This document shows positions 54,117-62,741 of a stretch of DNA of 64,000 bases, piece after piece. The notes below the pieces were generated by a model. That model searched no databases, had not been told where the DNA came from, and saw only the letters and a list, made by a program, of their open reading frames with translations. Each line of letters begins with the position of its first letter. The first letter of the stretch is position 1. The stretch is taken from positions 558,001 to 622,000 of the forward strand of contig NZ_JAAQYM010000002.1 of NCBI RefSeq assembly GCF_012986595.1, read 5' to 3'. Made by a program: the position numbers and the translations under genes. The stretch comes from Pseudomonas koreensis (GTDB taxonomy: Bacteria; Pseudomonadota; Gammaproteobacteria; Pseudomonadales; Pseudomonadaceae).

Positions 54117-54518
54117 ATGGCTGGCGAAACCTCACTCACGACCTTGCTGCGCAGCATGAGCCCGCAGCTCAACGCCGGCGAATACGTGTTCTGCACCCTG
54201 CGCGACGGCCAGTTACCGAGCGGTCTGGAGATTGTCGGCAGTTTCCGTGAACAGGAAGGCCTGACCGTGATTCTGCAACGCGCCCACGCCGAACAGGCGG
54301 GGCTGAGCTTCGACTATATAGCCGCGTGGATCACCCTCAACGTGCATTCGGCCCTGGAGGCGGTCGGCCTCACCGCCGCGTTCGCCACGGCGCTGGGCAA
54401 GGCCGGGATCAGTTGCAACGTGATCGCCGGTTACTACCACGATCACCTGTTCGTCGGTCAGGCCGACGCCGACCGCGCCATGCAGGTGCTGCGCGATCTC
54501 GCAGCCAACGCGGAGTAA
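54117..54518 (+). CDS. ACT-domain protein
   Basis: The 133-residue protein is taken from ATG 54117 (MAGETSLTTLLRSMSP); 54069 is a longer alternative start. It resembles small ACT-domain proteins (COG3602 type): two ACT-like halves, one with YVFCTLRDGQLP and one with AGISCNVIAGYYHDHLFVG. ACT domains bind amino acids. It lies between argP and the lysE-like gene and is probably co-transcribed with the latter, six bases downstream. Confidence 0.85.
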   Translation: MAGETSLTTLLRSMSPQLNAGEYVFCTLRDGQLPSGLEIVGSFREQEGLTVILQRAHAEQAGLSFDYIAAWITLNVHSALEAVGLTAAFATALGKAGISCNVIAGYYHDHLFVGQADADRAMQVLRDLAANAE

Positions 54519-54524
54519 CTCGTT

Positions 54525-55127
54525 ATGTGGCAAAGCTATGTGAATGGGCTGTTGGTGGCGTTCGGGCTGATCATGGCGATCGGCACCCAGAACGCATTTG
54601 TATTGGCGCAAAGCCTGCGCCGTGAACATCACCTGCCGGTGGCGGCACTGTGCGTGGCGTGCGATGCGCTGCTGGTGGCGGCCGGGGTTTTCGGTCTGGC
54701 CACGATCCTCGCGCAGAACCCGACCTTGCTGGCGATTGCCCGTTGGGGCGGCGCGACCTTCCTGATCTGGTACGGCAGCCAGGCGCTGCGCCGGGCGTGC
54801 GCGAAACAGAGCATGAACCAGGGCGAAAACCAGACCGTGCGCTCGCTGCGGGCGGTGATGCTCAGTGCGCTGGCGGTGACGCTGCTCAACCCGCACGTCT
54901 ATCTGGACACCGTGTTGCTGATCGGCTCTCTCGGTGCACAACAGTCGGTGCCGGGGGCTTATGTCGTTGGCGCCGCGAGTGCCTCGCTGCTGTGGTTTTT
55001 CACCCTTGCCCTGGGTGCGGCATGGCTGGCGCCGTGGCTGGCGCGACCGAGTACCTGGCGGATTCTTGATCTGGTGGTGGCGTTGATGATGTTCACGGTG
55101 GCGGGCCAATTGATTATCGCCAACTGA
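54525..55127 (+). CDS. LysE/ArgO-family amino-acid exporter
   Basis: The 200-residue inner-membrane protein has about six spans and the LysE-family motif GLIMAIGTQNAFVLAQSLRREHH. It exports lysine and/or arginine (ArgO/LysE). The adjacent divergent ArgP gene supports basic amino-acid regulation. It ends IANe-like without a tail, as usual. Whether lysine or arginine is preferred is not visible. Confidence 0.92.
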   Translation: MWQSYVNGLLVAFGLIMAIGTQNAFVLAQSLRREHHLPVAALCVACDALLVAAGVFGLATILAQNPTLLAIARWGGATFLIWYGSQALRRACAKQSMNQGENQTVRSLRAVMLSALAVTLLNPHVYLDTVLLIGSLGAQQSVPGAYVVGAASASLLWFFTLALGAAWLAPWLARPSTWRILDLVVALMMFTVAGQLIIAN

Positions 55128-55293
55128 TTTATTCCGGAACCTCTATCCCACACAGTTGTTGCGTGGTTAAGCCTTGACCCCGGTGCTATGATCCGAACCC
55201 TGCGCCGCAAAGAGTAAAAACTCGTCGGTGCATTTCTGGCCGCCCGTGATCGGCCTTGCGCTCACCGCAACAGACCTGATTAGGAGAATCATC

Positions 55294-55890
55294 ATGGCTT
55301 TCGAATTGCCGCCGCTGCCTTACGCACACGATGCCCTGCAGCCGCACATTTCCAAGGAAACCCTGGAATTTCACCACGACAAGCACCACAACACCTATGT
55401 CGTGAACCTGAACAACCTGGTGCCAGGCACCGAGTTCGAAGGCAAGCCCCTGGAAGAGATCGTCAAGACTTCCTCGGGCGGCATCTTCAACAACGCCGCT
55501 CAGGTCTGGAACCACACTTTCTACTGGAACTGCCTGGCGCCAAACGCCGGCGGTCAACCAACCGGCGCACTGGCTGAAGCCATCAACGCGGCTTTCGGTT
55601 CGTTCGACAAGTTCAAGGAAGAATTCAGCAAAACCTCGATCGGCACCTTCGGTTCCGGCTGGGGCTGGCTGGTGAAAAAGGCTGACGGTTCCCTGGCCCT
55701 GGCCAGCACCATCGGCGCCGGCAACCCGCTGACTAGCGGCGACACCCCGCTGCTGACCTGCGACGTCTGGGAACACGCTTACTACATCGACTACCGCAAC
55801 CTGCGTCCGAAGTACGTTGAAGCGTTCTGGAACCTGGTCAACTGGAAGTTCGTTGCCGAGCAGTTCGAAGGCAAAACCTTCACCGCTTAA
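55294..55890 (+). CDS. sodB: Iron superoxide dismutase
   Basis: The 198-residue enzyme starts at ATG 55294 ([19 protein letters not shown]) after AGGAG. The metal ligands appear as the histidine in [12 protein letters not shown], the histidine in WNHTFYWN, and the pair in [13 protein letters not shown]. The iron-type signature GSGWGWLV and the position next to bifA agree with SodB. It detoxifies superoxide in the cytoplasm. A strong terminator ends it; a TATGAT -10-like hexamer is at 55187-55192. Confidence 0.97.
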   Translation: MAFELPPLPYAHDALQPHISKETLEFHHDKHHNTYVVNLNNLVPGTEFEGKPLEEIVKTSSGGIFNNAAQVWNHTFYWNCLAPNAGGQPTGALAEAINAAFGSFDKFKEEFSKTSIGTFGSGWGWLVKKADGSLALASTIGAGNPLTSGDTPLLTCDVWEHAYYIDYRNLRPKYVEAFWNLVNWKFVAEQFEGKTFTA

Positions 55891-55904
55891 GCTGCGCGCC
55901 AGAC

Positions 55905-55933
55905 AAAAAACCCGGCATTGCCGGGTTTTTTTA
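55905..55933 (+). terminator. Terminator after sodB
   Basis: AAAAAACCCGGCATTGCCGGGTTTTTTT is a short GC-rich stem with flanking A and T runs, 14 bases after the stop. Confidence 0.93.
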
Positions 55934-55945
55934 TGCCTCGGATTT

Positions 55946-56029
55946 CTGTAGGAGCTGCCGCAGGCTGCGATCTCTTGATTTTGATCTTCTAAAAAAGCAA
56001 AAGATCGCAGCCTGCGGCAGCTCCTACAA
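55946..56029. repeat. REP doublet, family A
   Basis: CTGTAGGAGCTGCCGCAGGC and its inverse flank an A-rich spacer just beyond the sodB terminator. Confidence 0.88.
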
Positions 56030-56307
56030 TGAGACGGCTTTTTTCATACAGTAAATGCAGCCTCACGTTGCTTGCTGCCATGCCACAGCGGACTAACCTC
56101 AAACAGAGGAAAATTGTTCCGAAGCGCTCAAGTTGAGGGCCGAAACTACCGACACAGTACAAATAGAGCTGACACTCCAGATAGCAGCATTACGGCCAAG
56201 GCCACGGGCAAATGTTCCGCGGCTTGATTGTCCCTTTGACTGCCAACACGGGATTGCCAATACTCATGGCAACTTGACGCTACCCGCACGGAACAAGGAA
56301 TAACCCT
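56030..56307. other. Leader and promoter region of bifA
   Basis: This 278-base stretch ahead of bifA has no supported gene. It is less GC-rich than the coding DNA and contains the candidate promoter near 56236-56264. Confidence 0.5.
56236..56264 (+). promoter_or_regulatory. Candidate sigma-70 promoter of bifA
   Basis: TTGACT at 56236-56241 (five of six to consensus) and AATACT at 56259-56264 (four of six) are separated by 17 bases. Start near 56271, giving a leader of about 37 bases. Confidence 0.5.
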
Positions 56308-58359
56308 TTGAAGCTGGAACTCAAGAACAGCTTGTCGGTGAAGTTGCTCCGGGTCGTGCTCCTTTCGGCATTGATCGTCGGCGTGGTCTTGAGCTGCGCC
56401 CAGATCGTCTTCGACGCCTACAAGACCCGCCAGGCCGTGGCCGGGGACGCGCAACGGATCCTCGACATGTTCCGCGATCCGTCCACCCAGGCGGTCTACA
56501 GCCTTGACCGGGAAATGGGCATGCAGGTGATCGAAGGCCTGTTCCAGGACGACGCCGTGCGCCAAGCCTCCATTGGCCATCCCAACGAAGCGATGCTCGC
56601 GCAAAAATCCCGTGAGTTGCAGCAGTCCAACAGTCGCTGGCTGACCGATCTGATTCTCGGCCAGGAACGCACCTTCACCACGCAATTGGTCGGTCGCGGC
56701 CCGTACAGCGAGTATTACGGCGACCTGAGCATCACCCTCGACACCGCCACCTACGGCGAGAGTTTCATCGTCAGCTCGGTGATCATTTTCATTTCCGGCG
56801 TGCTGCGCGCCCTGGCCATGGGCCTGGTGCTGTATCTGGTCTATCACTGGCTGCTGACCAAACCGCTGTCGCGGATCATCGAGCACCTGACCGAAATCAA
56901 TCCGGACCGTCCCAGCGAACACAAGATTCCGCAGATCAAGGGCCACGAGAAAAACGAACTGGGCATCTGGATCAACACCGCCAACCAGCTGCTCGAATCC
57001 ATCGAACGCAACACTCATCTGCGCCACGAAGCGGAAAACAGCCTGCTGCGTATGGCCCAGTACGACTTCCTCACCGGCCTGCCCAATCGCCAGCAACTGC
57101 AGCAGCAACTGGACAAGATTCTGGTGGACGCCGGCAAGCTGCAACGCCGGGTCGCAGTGCTATGCGTGGGCCTGGATGATTTCAAGGGGATCAACGAGCA
57201 GTTCAGCTACCAGACCGGCGACCAGTTGTTGCTGGCACTGGCCGATCGCCTGCGTGCCCACAGCGGCCGCCTCGGCGCCCTCGCCCGTCTGGGCGGCGAC
57301 CAGTTCGCACTGGTGCAGGCCGATATCGAACAGCCTTACGAAGCGGCGGAACTGGCGCAGAGCATCCTTGATGATCTGGAAGCGGCGTTTGCCCTCGATC
57401 ATCAGGAAATCCGCCTGCGCGCGACCATTGGCATCACCCTGTTCCCGGAGGACGGCGACAGCACCGAGAAGCTGTTGCAGAAGGCCGAGCAGACCATGAC
57501 GCTGGCCAAGACCCGCTCGCGCAACCGTTATCAGTTCTACATCGCCAGCGTCGACAGCGAGATGCGTCGACGCCGCGAACTGGAAAAAGACCTGCGCGAC
57601 GCGCTGATTCGCGACCAGTTCTACCTCGTCTATCAGCCGCAGATCAGCTACCGCGATCACCGCGTGGTCGGGGTCGAAGCGCTGATCCGCTGGCAACACC
57701 CGGAACACGGCCTGGTGCCGCCGGACCTGTTCATCCCGCTGGCCGAGCAGAATGGCACGATCATCGCCATCGGCGAATGGGTGCTCGATCAGGCCTGCAA
57801 GCAACTGCGCGAATGGCACGATCAGGGCTTCGCCGATCTGCGCATGGCGGTCAACCTGTCCACCGTGCAACTGCACCACGCCGAGCTGCCGCGGGTGGTC
57901 AACAACCTGCTGCAGATCTACCGTCTGCCGCCGCGCAGCCTGGAGCTGGAAGTCACCGAAACCGGCCTGATGGAAGATATCAGCACCGCCGCCCAGCACC
58001 TGCTGAGCCTGCGTCGCTCCGGGGCGCTGATCGCCATCGACGATTTCGGCACCGGCTACTCATCGCTGAGCTATCTGAAGAGCCTGCCGCTGGACAAGAT
58101 CAAGATCGACAAGAGCTTCGTTCAGGACCTGCTGGATGACGACGACGATGCGACCATCGTTCGCGCGATCATTCAACTGGGCAAGAGCTTGGGCATGCAG
58201 GTCATTGCCGAGGGCGTGGAGACCGCCGAGCAAGAGTCCTACATCATCTCCGAAGGCTGCCACGAAGGTCAGGGTTACCTCTACAGCAAGCCGCTGCCGT
58301 CTCGGGAACTGAGCGCCTATCTCAAGCAGGCCCAGCGCAGCAACGCGGCGATTCTCTAA
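56308..58359 (+). CDS. bifA: c-di-GMP phosphodiesterase BifA (degenerate GGDEF plus EAL)
   Basis: The 683-residue inner-membrane protein begins at TTG 56308, with AAGGAAT upstream. A membrane span near 15-35, a periplasmic loop and a second span around 155-185 lead to a degenerate GGDEF domain whose motif reads GGDQF, then an EAL domain with EALIRWQHPEHG, DDFGTGYSSLSYL and the later EGVET. The EAL domain is expected to be active. Length, GGDQF, the sodB neighbour and recalled PAO1 order (PA4366-PA4367) all point to BifA, which lowers c-di-GMP and favours swarming over biofilm. It would counteract a SadC-type cyclase, another gene in this window. Confidence 0.93.
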   Translation: MKLELKNSLSVKLLRVVLLSALIVGVVLSCAQIVFDAYKTRQAVAGDAQRILDMFRDPSTQAVYSLDREMGMQVIEGLFQDDAVRQASIGHPNEAMLAQKSRELQQSNSRWLTDLILGQERTFTTQLVGRGPYSEYYGDLSITLDTATYGESFIVSSVIIFISGVLRALAMGLVLYLVYHWLLTKPLSRIIEHLTEINPDRPSEHKIPQIKGHEKNELGIWINTANQLLESIERNTHLRHEAENSLLRMAQYDFLTGLPNRQQLQQQLDKILVDAGKLQRRVAVLCVGLDDFKGINEQFSYQTGDQLLLALADRLRAHSGRLGALARLGGDQFALVQADIEQPYEAAELAQSILDDLEAAFALDHQEIRLRATIGITLFPEDGDSTEKLLQKAEQTMTLAKTRSRNRYQFYIASVDSEMRRRRELEKDLRDALIRDQFYLVYQPQISYRDHRVVGVEALIRWQHPEHGLVPPDLFIPLAEQNGTIIAIGEWVLDQACKQLREWHDQGFADLRMAVNLSTVQLHHAELPRVVNNLLQIYRLPPRSLELEVTETGLMEDISTAAQHLLSLRRSGALIAIDDFGTGYSSLSYLKSLPLDKIKIDKSFVQDLLDDDDDATIVRAIIQLGKSLGMQVIAEGVETAEQESYIISEGCHEGQGYLYSKPLPSRELSAYLKQAQRSNAAIL

Positions 58360-58364
58360 ACGAT

Positions 58365-58425
58365 CAAATGATCCAGCCTTCGGCAGCTTCCAGAGGTATT
58401 GCGCGCCGTTGGCTGCGTTTTTTGA
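58365..58425. repeat. Decayed REP unit, family A
   Basis: CCAGCCTTCGGCAGCTTCC followed by GTTGGCTGCGTTTTTTGATC resembles one decayed family A doublet just after the bifA stop. Confidence 0.5.
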
Positions 58426-58466
58426 TCTGCGTAAATAAGAAATATTTCCAGCCACAGCCCTTTACA

Positions 58467-58491
58467 CATAATGCGAAAGATTTGCATTATG
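58467..58491. promoter_or_regulatory. Fur-like dyad upstream of imelysin
   Basis: CATAATGC (58467-58474) and GCATTATG (58484-58491) form a perfect 8-base dyad around nine bases, resembling a Fur box in ATAAT/ATTAT spacing. It lies 58 bases before the imelysin start. Match to the 19-base Fur consensus is partial. Confidence 0.5.
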
Positions 58492-58548
58492 TCGCAGTTT
58501 TGCGCCCCCAGCGTGAGTCCACTCAATTACCGAAGCAGGATGTTCGCC

Positions 58549-59892
58549 ATGATTCGTATGCCTCTGGCTACCGCCAGTCTGCTGGCCATCGCTATTTCCC
58601 TCGCCGGTTGCGGCGAAGGCAAAGACAAGGCTGCCGCCCCGGCCGCGCCGACTCCGGCCGCCAGCACCGCCGCTGCAGCAGCACCTGCCGCTGCCGGTAA
58701 AGTCGATGAAGCTGCCGCCAAGGCTGTGGTCGCGCACTACGCCGACATGGTCTTCGCCGTTTACAGCGACGCCGAATCCACCGCGAAAACCCTGCAAACC
58801 GCCGTCGATGCGTTCCTCGCCAAGCCGAACGCCGACACCCTGAAAGCCGCTCGCGCTGCCTGGGTTGCCGCGCGCGTGCCTTACCTGCAGAGCGAAGTGT
58901 TCCGCTTCGGCAACACCATCATCGACGACTGGGAAGGTCAGGTGAACGCCTGGCCGCTGGACGAAGGCCTGATCGACTACGTCGACAAATCCTACGAACA
59001 CGCACTGGGCAACCCGGGTGCCACCGCCAACATCATCGCCAACACTGAAGTGCAGGTCGGCGAAGACAAGGTCGACGTAAAAGACATCACCCCGGAAAAA
59101 CTCGCCAGCCTCAACGAGCTGGGCGGTTCCGAAGCCAACGTCGCCACCGGCTACCACGCCATCGAATTCCTGCTCTGGGGCCAAGACCTGAACGGCACCG
59201 GCCCGGGCGCCGGCAACCGTCCGGCCTCGGACTACCTGGAAGGCGCAGGCGCCACTGGCGGTCACAACGATCGTCGCCGTGCGTACCTCAAAGCCGTGAC
59301 CCAGCTGCTGGTCAGCGACCTGGAAGAAATGGTCGGCAACTGGAAGCCGAACGTGGCCGACAACTACCGCGCCACCCTGGAAGCCGAGCCGGCTGAAACC
59401 GGTCTGCGCAAAATGCTGTTCGGCATGGGCAGCCTGTCCCTGGGTGAACTGGCGGGCGAGCGCATGAAGGTTTCCCTGGAAGCCAACTCCCCGGAAGACG
59501 AACAGGATTGCTTCAGCGACAACACCCACAACTCGCACTTCTACGATGCCAAAGGCATTCGTAACGTGTACCTGGGCGAGTACACCCGTACCGACGGCAC
59601 CAAGATGACCGGCGCCAGCCTGTCGTCGCTGGTGGCCAAGGCCGACCCGGCTGCCGACACCGCGCTGAAAGCCGATCTGGCTGCTACCGAAGCCAAGATC
59701 CAGGTCATGGTTGATCACGCCAACAAGGGTGAGCACTACGACCAGTTGATCGCGGCCGGCAACACGGCGGGTAACCAGATTGTGCGTGACGCCATCGCCG
59801 CACTGGTCAAGCAGACCGGTTCGATCGAAGCCGCTGCCGGCAAACTGGGCATCAGCGACCTGAACCCGGACAACGCTGATCACGAGTTCTGA
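58549..59892 (+). CDS. Imelysin-family lipoprotein (IcmP/IrpA-like)
   Basis: The 447-residue precursor starts at ATG 58549 (MIRMPLATASLLAIAISLAGC), a lipoprotein signal with the cysteine in SLAGC. An alanine/proline-rich linker precedes the imelysin (peptidase M75-type) domain with GYHAIEFLLWG; the GxHxxE motif is characteristic. These proteins are thought to bind iron or haem-type ligands in the envelope; the P. aeruginosa relative was named for an insulin-cleaving protease. It is followed by a terminator and then by related genes. Confidence 0.92.
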   Translation: MIRMPLATASLLAIAISLAGCGEGKDKAAAPAAPTPAASTAAAAAPAAAGKVDEAAAKAVVAHYADMVFAVYSDAESTAKTLQTAVDAFLAKPNADTLKAARAAWVAARVPYLQSEVFRFGNTIIDDWEGQVNAWPLDEGLIDYVDKSYEHALGNPGATANIIANTEVQVGEDKVDVKDITPEKLASLNELGGSEANVATGYHAIEFLLWGQDLNGTGPGAGNRPASDYLEGAGATGGHNDRRRAYLKAVTQLLVSDLEEMVGNWKPNVADNYRATLEAEPAETGLRKMLFGMGSLSLGELAGERMKVSLEANSPEDEQDCFSDNTHNSHFYDAKGIRNVYLGEYTRTDGTKMTGASLSSLVAKADPAADTALKADLAATEAKIQVMVDHANKGEHYDQLIAAGNTAGNQIVRDAIAALVKQTGSIEAAAGKLGISDLNPDNADHEF

Positions 59893-59908
59893 TCAACGCG
59901 TCTGAGTT

Positions 59909-59937
59909 AAAAAGGCGACCTGCGGGTCGCCTTTTTC
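59909..59937 (+). terminator. Terminator after the first imelysin gene
   Basis: AAAAAGGCGACC and GGGTCGCCTTTTT pair around TGC, followed by Ts; it lies 18 bases after the stop. Confidence 0.92.
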
Positions 59938-59999
59938 ATGCCTGCCCTACACAAAGCCCTTCTCCATGGTGTGTTCGATATCAGGTGCACCACCAATCC

Positions 60000-60094
60000 C
60001 TGTGGGAGCGAGCCTGCTCGCGAAGGCGTCATCTGGCGCAACATCGTCAGCGCGGCAGACACCGCTTTCGCGAGCAGGCTCGCTCCCACAGGGT
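60000..60094. repeat. REP doublet, family B
   Basis: CTGTGGGAGCGAGCCTGCTC and its inverse flank about 50 bases between the imelysin and dihaem genes. Confidence 0.88.
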
Positions 60095-60208
60095 TTGCAT
60101 GAGCTTCAAGGCTTGCCTTGTATCAAGCAAACGATAATTCCTCTTATTCAAACTCCCACGCCCTGTTAGACTTTGCGCCTTTGTTTTCGCCCGTCCGCAG
60201 GATGTCTG

Positions 60209-61636
60209 ATGCCCTCGCTGCCTCTTCGCTTGTCCGCACTGATTCTGGCCCTGGGCCTGAGTGCCTGCGATGACGCCCCGCGCTTTACCAAGGCTGAGCC
60301 CGGTGAAGCGCGTTCGGGCGGGGCGACGACCGTGCGCAAGACCGACCAGAACGCGTTCTCGCTGCCCTCGGCCAACCTGCCGCCGTCGCGCCGGGTCGAT
60401 TTCAGTGTCGGCAACAGCTTCTTCCGCAGCCCGTGGGTGATCGCCCCGTCGACCACCACCGCCCGCGATGGCCTTGGCCCGTTGTTCAACACCAACGCCT
60501 GCCAGAACTGCCACATCAAGGATGGCCGCGGTCATCCGCCCGCCCCGGATGCGGCGAACGCGGTGTCGATGCTGGTGCGCCTGTCGATTCCTGATGCGCC
60601 GGAGTTCGCCAGGCTCATCGAGCAGGTCGGCGTGGTGCCGGAACCGGTCTACGGTGGTCAGTTCCAGGACATGGCGGTGCCCGGCGTCACGCCGGAAGGC
60701 AAGGTGCGCGTCGAGTACAGCGCGGTGCCGATCCGCTTCAAGGACGGCACCGAAGTGGAACTGCGCAAACCGCTCCTGCAATTCACTCAGTTGGGCTACG
60801 GCCCGATGCACCCGGACACGCGTTTCTCGGCCCGCGTCGCGCCGCCGATGATCGGCCTCGGCCTGCTCGAAGCGATCCCTGAGGAAGCAATCCTCGCCAA
60901 CGCCGCTGCACAGGCCAAGGAAAACAACGGCATCAAGGGCCGGGCGAATCGGGTCTGGGATGATGAGTTGCAGAAAACCGTGGTCGGTCGATTCGGCTGG
61001 AAAGCCGGGCAGCCGAACCTCAATCAGCAGAATGTCCACGCGTTTTCCGGTGACATGGGCCTCACCACAAGTCTGAGACCCTTCGATGACTGCACCGACG
61101 CGCAAACTGCCTGCAAACAGGCGCCAAACGGCAATGGTCCGGACGGCGAGCCGGAAGTCAGCGATAACATCCTGCGCCTGGTGCTGTTCTACACCCGCAA
61201 CCTCGCGGTACCGGCGCGCCGTGGCGTCAATGACGAACAAGTGCTGGCCGGCAAGAACCTGTTTTTCCAGGCCGGCTGCCAGTCGTGCCATACACCGAAA
61301 TACACCACCGCCGCCAATGCGGCCGAACCTGAACTGGCCAATCAAGTGATTCGCCCGTACAGCGATCTGCTGCTGCATGACATGGGCGACGGTCTGGCCG
61401 ACAACCGTACTGAATTCCAGGCCTCCGGCCGCGACTGGCGCACCCCGCCGTTGTGGGGGATCGGTCTGACGCAGGCGGTCAGTGGTCACACTCAGTTTTT
61501 GCATGACGGCCGCGCCCGCAATCTGCTCGAAGCCGTGCTCTGGCATGGCGGCGAAGCGCAGAAGGCGCAGCAACAGGTTTTGTCTTTCAACGCCGAACAG
61601 CGTGCCGCGCTGCTGGCGTTCTTGAACTCACTTTAA
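60209..61636 (+). CDS. Dihaem thiol-oxidoreductase-like lipoprotein (DUF1111)
   Basis: The 475-residue precursor starts at ATG 60209 (MPSLPLRLSALILALG), with lipoprotein Cys in LSAC. Two haem-binding CXXCH motifs (CQNCH and CQSCH) and the segment DNILRLVLFYTRNLAVPARRG identify the dihaem cytochrome c family DUF1111. The protein is periplasmic or membrane-anchored and is expected to accept or pass electrons. Its place between imelysin genes suggests it works in the same iron/redox system. It is transcribed with the next two genes. Confidence 0.92.
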   Translation: MPSLPLRLSALILALGLSACDDAPRFTKAEPGEARSGGATTVRKTDQNAFSLPSANLPPSRRVDFSVGNSFFRSPWVIAPSTTTARDGLGPLFNTNACQNCHIKDGRGHPPAPDAANAVSMLVRLSIPDAPEFARLIEQVGVVPEPVYGGQFQDMAVPGVTPEGKVRVEYSAVPIRFKDGTEVELRKPLLQFTQLGYGPMHPDTRFSARVAPPMIGLGLLEAIPEEAILANAAAQAKENNGIKGRANRVWDDELQKTVVGRFGWKAGQPNLNQQNVHAFSGDMGLTTSLRPFDDCTDAQTACKQAPNGNGPDGEPEVSDNILRLVLFYTRNLAVPARRGVNDEQVLAGKNLFFQAGCQSCHTPKYTTAANAAEPELANQVIRPYSDLLLHDMGDGLADNRTEFQASGRDWRTPPLWGIGLTQAVSGHTQFLHDGRARNLLEAVLWHGGEAQKAQQQVLSFNAEQRAALLAFLNSL

Positions 61637-61662
61637 ACATTTAAAAGAATCGGGAGCCCGAC

Positions 61663-62727
61663 ATGTTCCGTCCCAAGTTGTTGTTCACCAGCCTTGCCGC
61701 GCTCGCCCTCGGCGCCTGTTCGCCGCAGGATCCGCAAGCGGTCACCTCGGCGGCCATCGCCAAATCGGTGATCCTGCCGACCTACACCCGTTGGGTCGAA
61801 GCCGACAGACAACTGGCCGTCAGCGCCCTCGCCTACTGCCAGGGCAAGGAAACCCTGGAAACCGCCCGCGCCGACTTCCTGCATGCGCAGAAAGCCTGGG
61901 CCGAGCTGCAACCGTTGCTGATCGGGCCGCTGGCCGAGGGCAACCGTTCGTGGCAGGTGCAGTTCTGGCCGGACAAGAAAAACCTCGTAGGCCGTCAGGT
62001 CGAGCAACTGGTCGTCGCCCAGCCGCAGATCGATGCCGCTGCCCTGGCCAAATCGAGCGTGGTGGTGCAAGGCCTGTCGGCTTACGAATACATCCTGTTC
62101 GATGAAAAGCCGGACGTCGCCAACGCCGAGCAGAAGGCCAAATACTGCCCACTGCTGATCGCCATCGGCGAGCGTCAGAAGCAACTGGCCGAAGAGATTC
62201 TGCAGAGCTGGAACAACACCGACGGCATGCTCGCGCAGATGAGCAAGTTCCCTAACCAGCGCTACGCCGACTCCCACGAAGCGATCGCCGATCTGCTGCG
62301 TGTGCAGGTCACCGCCCTCGACACCCTGAAGAAAAAACTCGGCACGCCCATGGGCCGCCAGAGCAAGGGTGTGCCGCAGCCGTTCCAGGCGGATGCCTGG
62401 CGCAGCCAGTCGTCGCTGACCGCGCTGGAAGCCAGCCTTGCCGCCGCCAAAACCGTCTGGGAAGGCGTCGACAACAAAGGCCTGCGCGGTCTGTTGCCGG
62501 CCGAGCAAAAGCCACTGGCGGACAAGATCGACGCCGCCTACGCCGCATCGCTGGAACTGTTCGGCAGCACTCAGCGCTCGCTGACCGAAATGCTCGGCGA
62601 CGACGCCGGTCGCCAGCAACTCAACGATCTCTACGACAGCCTCAACGTCGTCCATCGCCTGCACGAAGGCGAACTGGCCAAGGCGCTGGGCATTCAACTG
62701 GGCTTCAACGCCAACGACGGTGACTGA
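61663..62727 (+). CDS. Second imelysin-family lipoprotein
   Basis: The 354-residue precursor starts at ATG 61663 with a lipoprotein signal (LAALALGAC). The imelysin domain shows SAYEYILFDE and a long helical bundle. It belongs to a shorter imelysin subgroup than the first one (no long alanine/proline linker). In P. aeruginosa I recall the same order: imelysin, dihaem protein, imelysin, DUF1513. It is followed, with a one-base overlap at the frame's TGATG, by the DUF1513 gene. Function in iron homeostasis is inferred. Confidence 0.9.
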   Translation: MFRPKLLFTSLAALALGACSPQDPQAVTSAAIAKSVILPTYTRWVEADRQLAVSALAYCQGKETLETARADFLHAQKAWAELQPLLIGPLAEGNRSWQVQFWPDKKNLVGRQVEQLVVAQPQIDAAALAKSSVVVQGLSAYEYILFDEKPDVANAEQKAKYCPLLIAIGERQKQLAEEILQSWNNTDGMLAQMSKFPNQRYADSHEAIADLLRVQVTALDTLKKKLGTPMGRQSKGVPQPFQADAWRSQSSLTALEASLAAAKTVWEGVDNKGLRGLLPAEQKPLADKIDAAYAASLELFGSTQRSLTEMLGDDAGRQQLNDLYDSLNVVHRLHEGELAKALGIQLGFNANDGD

Positions 62728-62741
62728 TGAGGGCAAGTGCC

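Larger units (their letters stand above)
59893..60208. other. Gap between the first imelysin and dihaem genes
   Basis: These 316 bases contain a terminator (59909-59937) and a family B REP doublet (60000-60094), and then AT-rich DNA up to the dihaem gene (60130-60170: AATTCCTCTTATTCAAACTCCC), which probably includes a promoter. No gene is supported. Confidence 0.55.
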
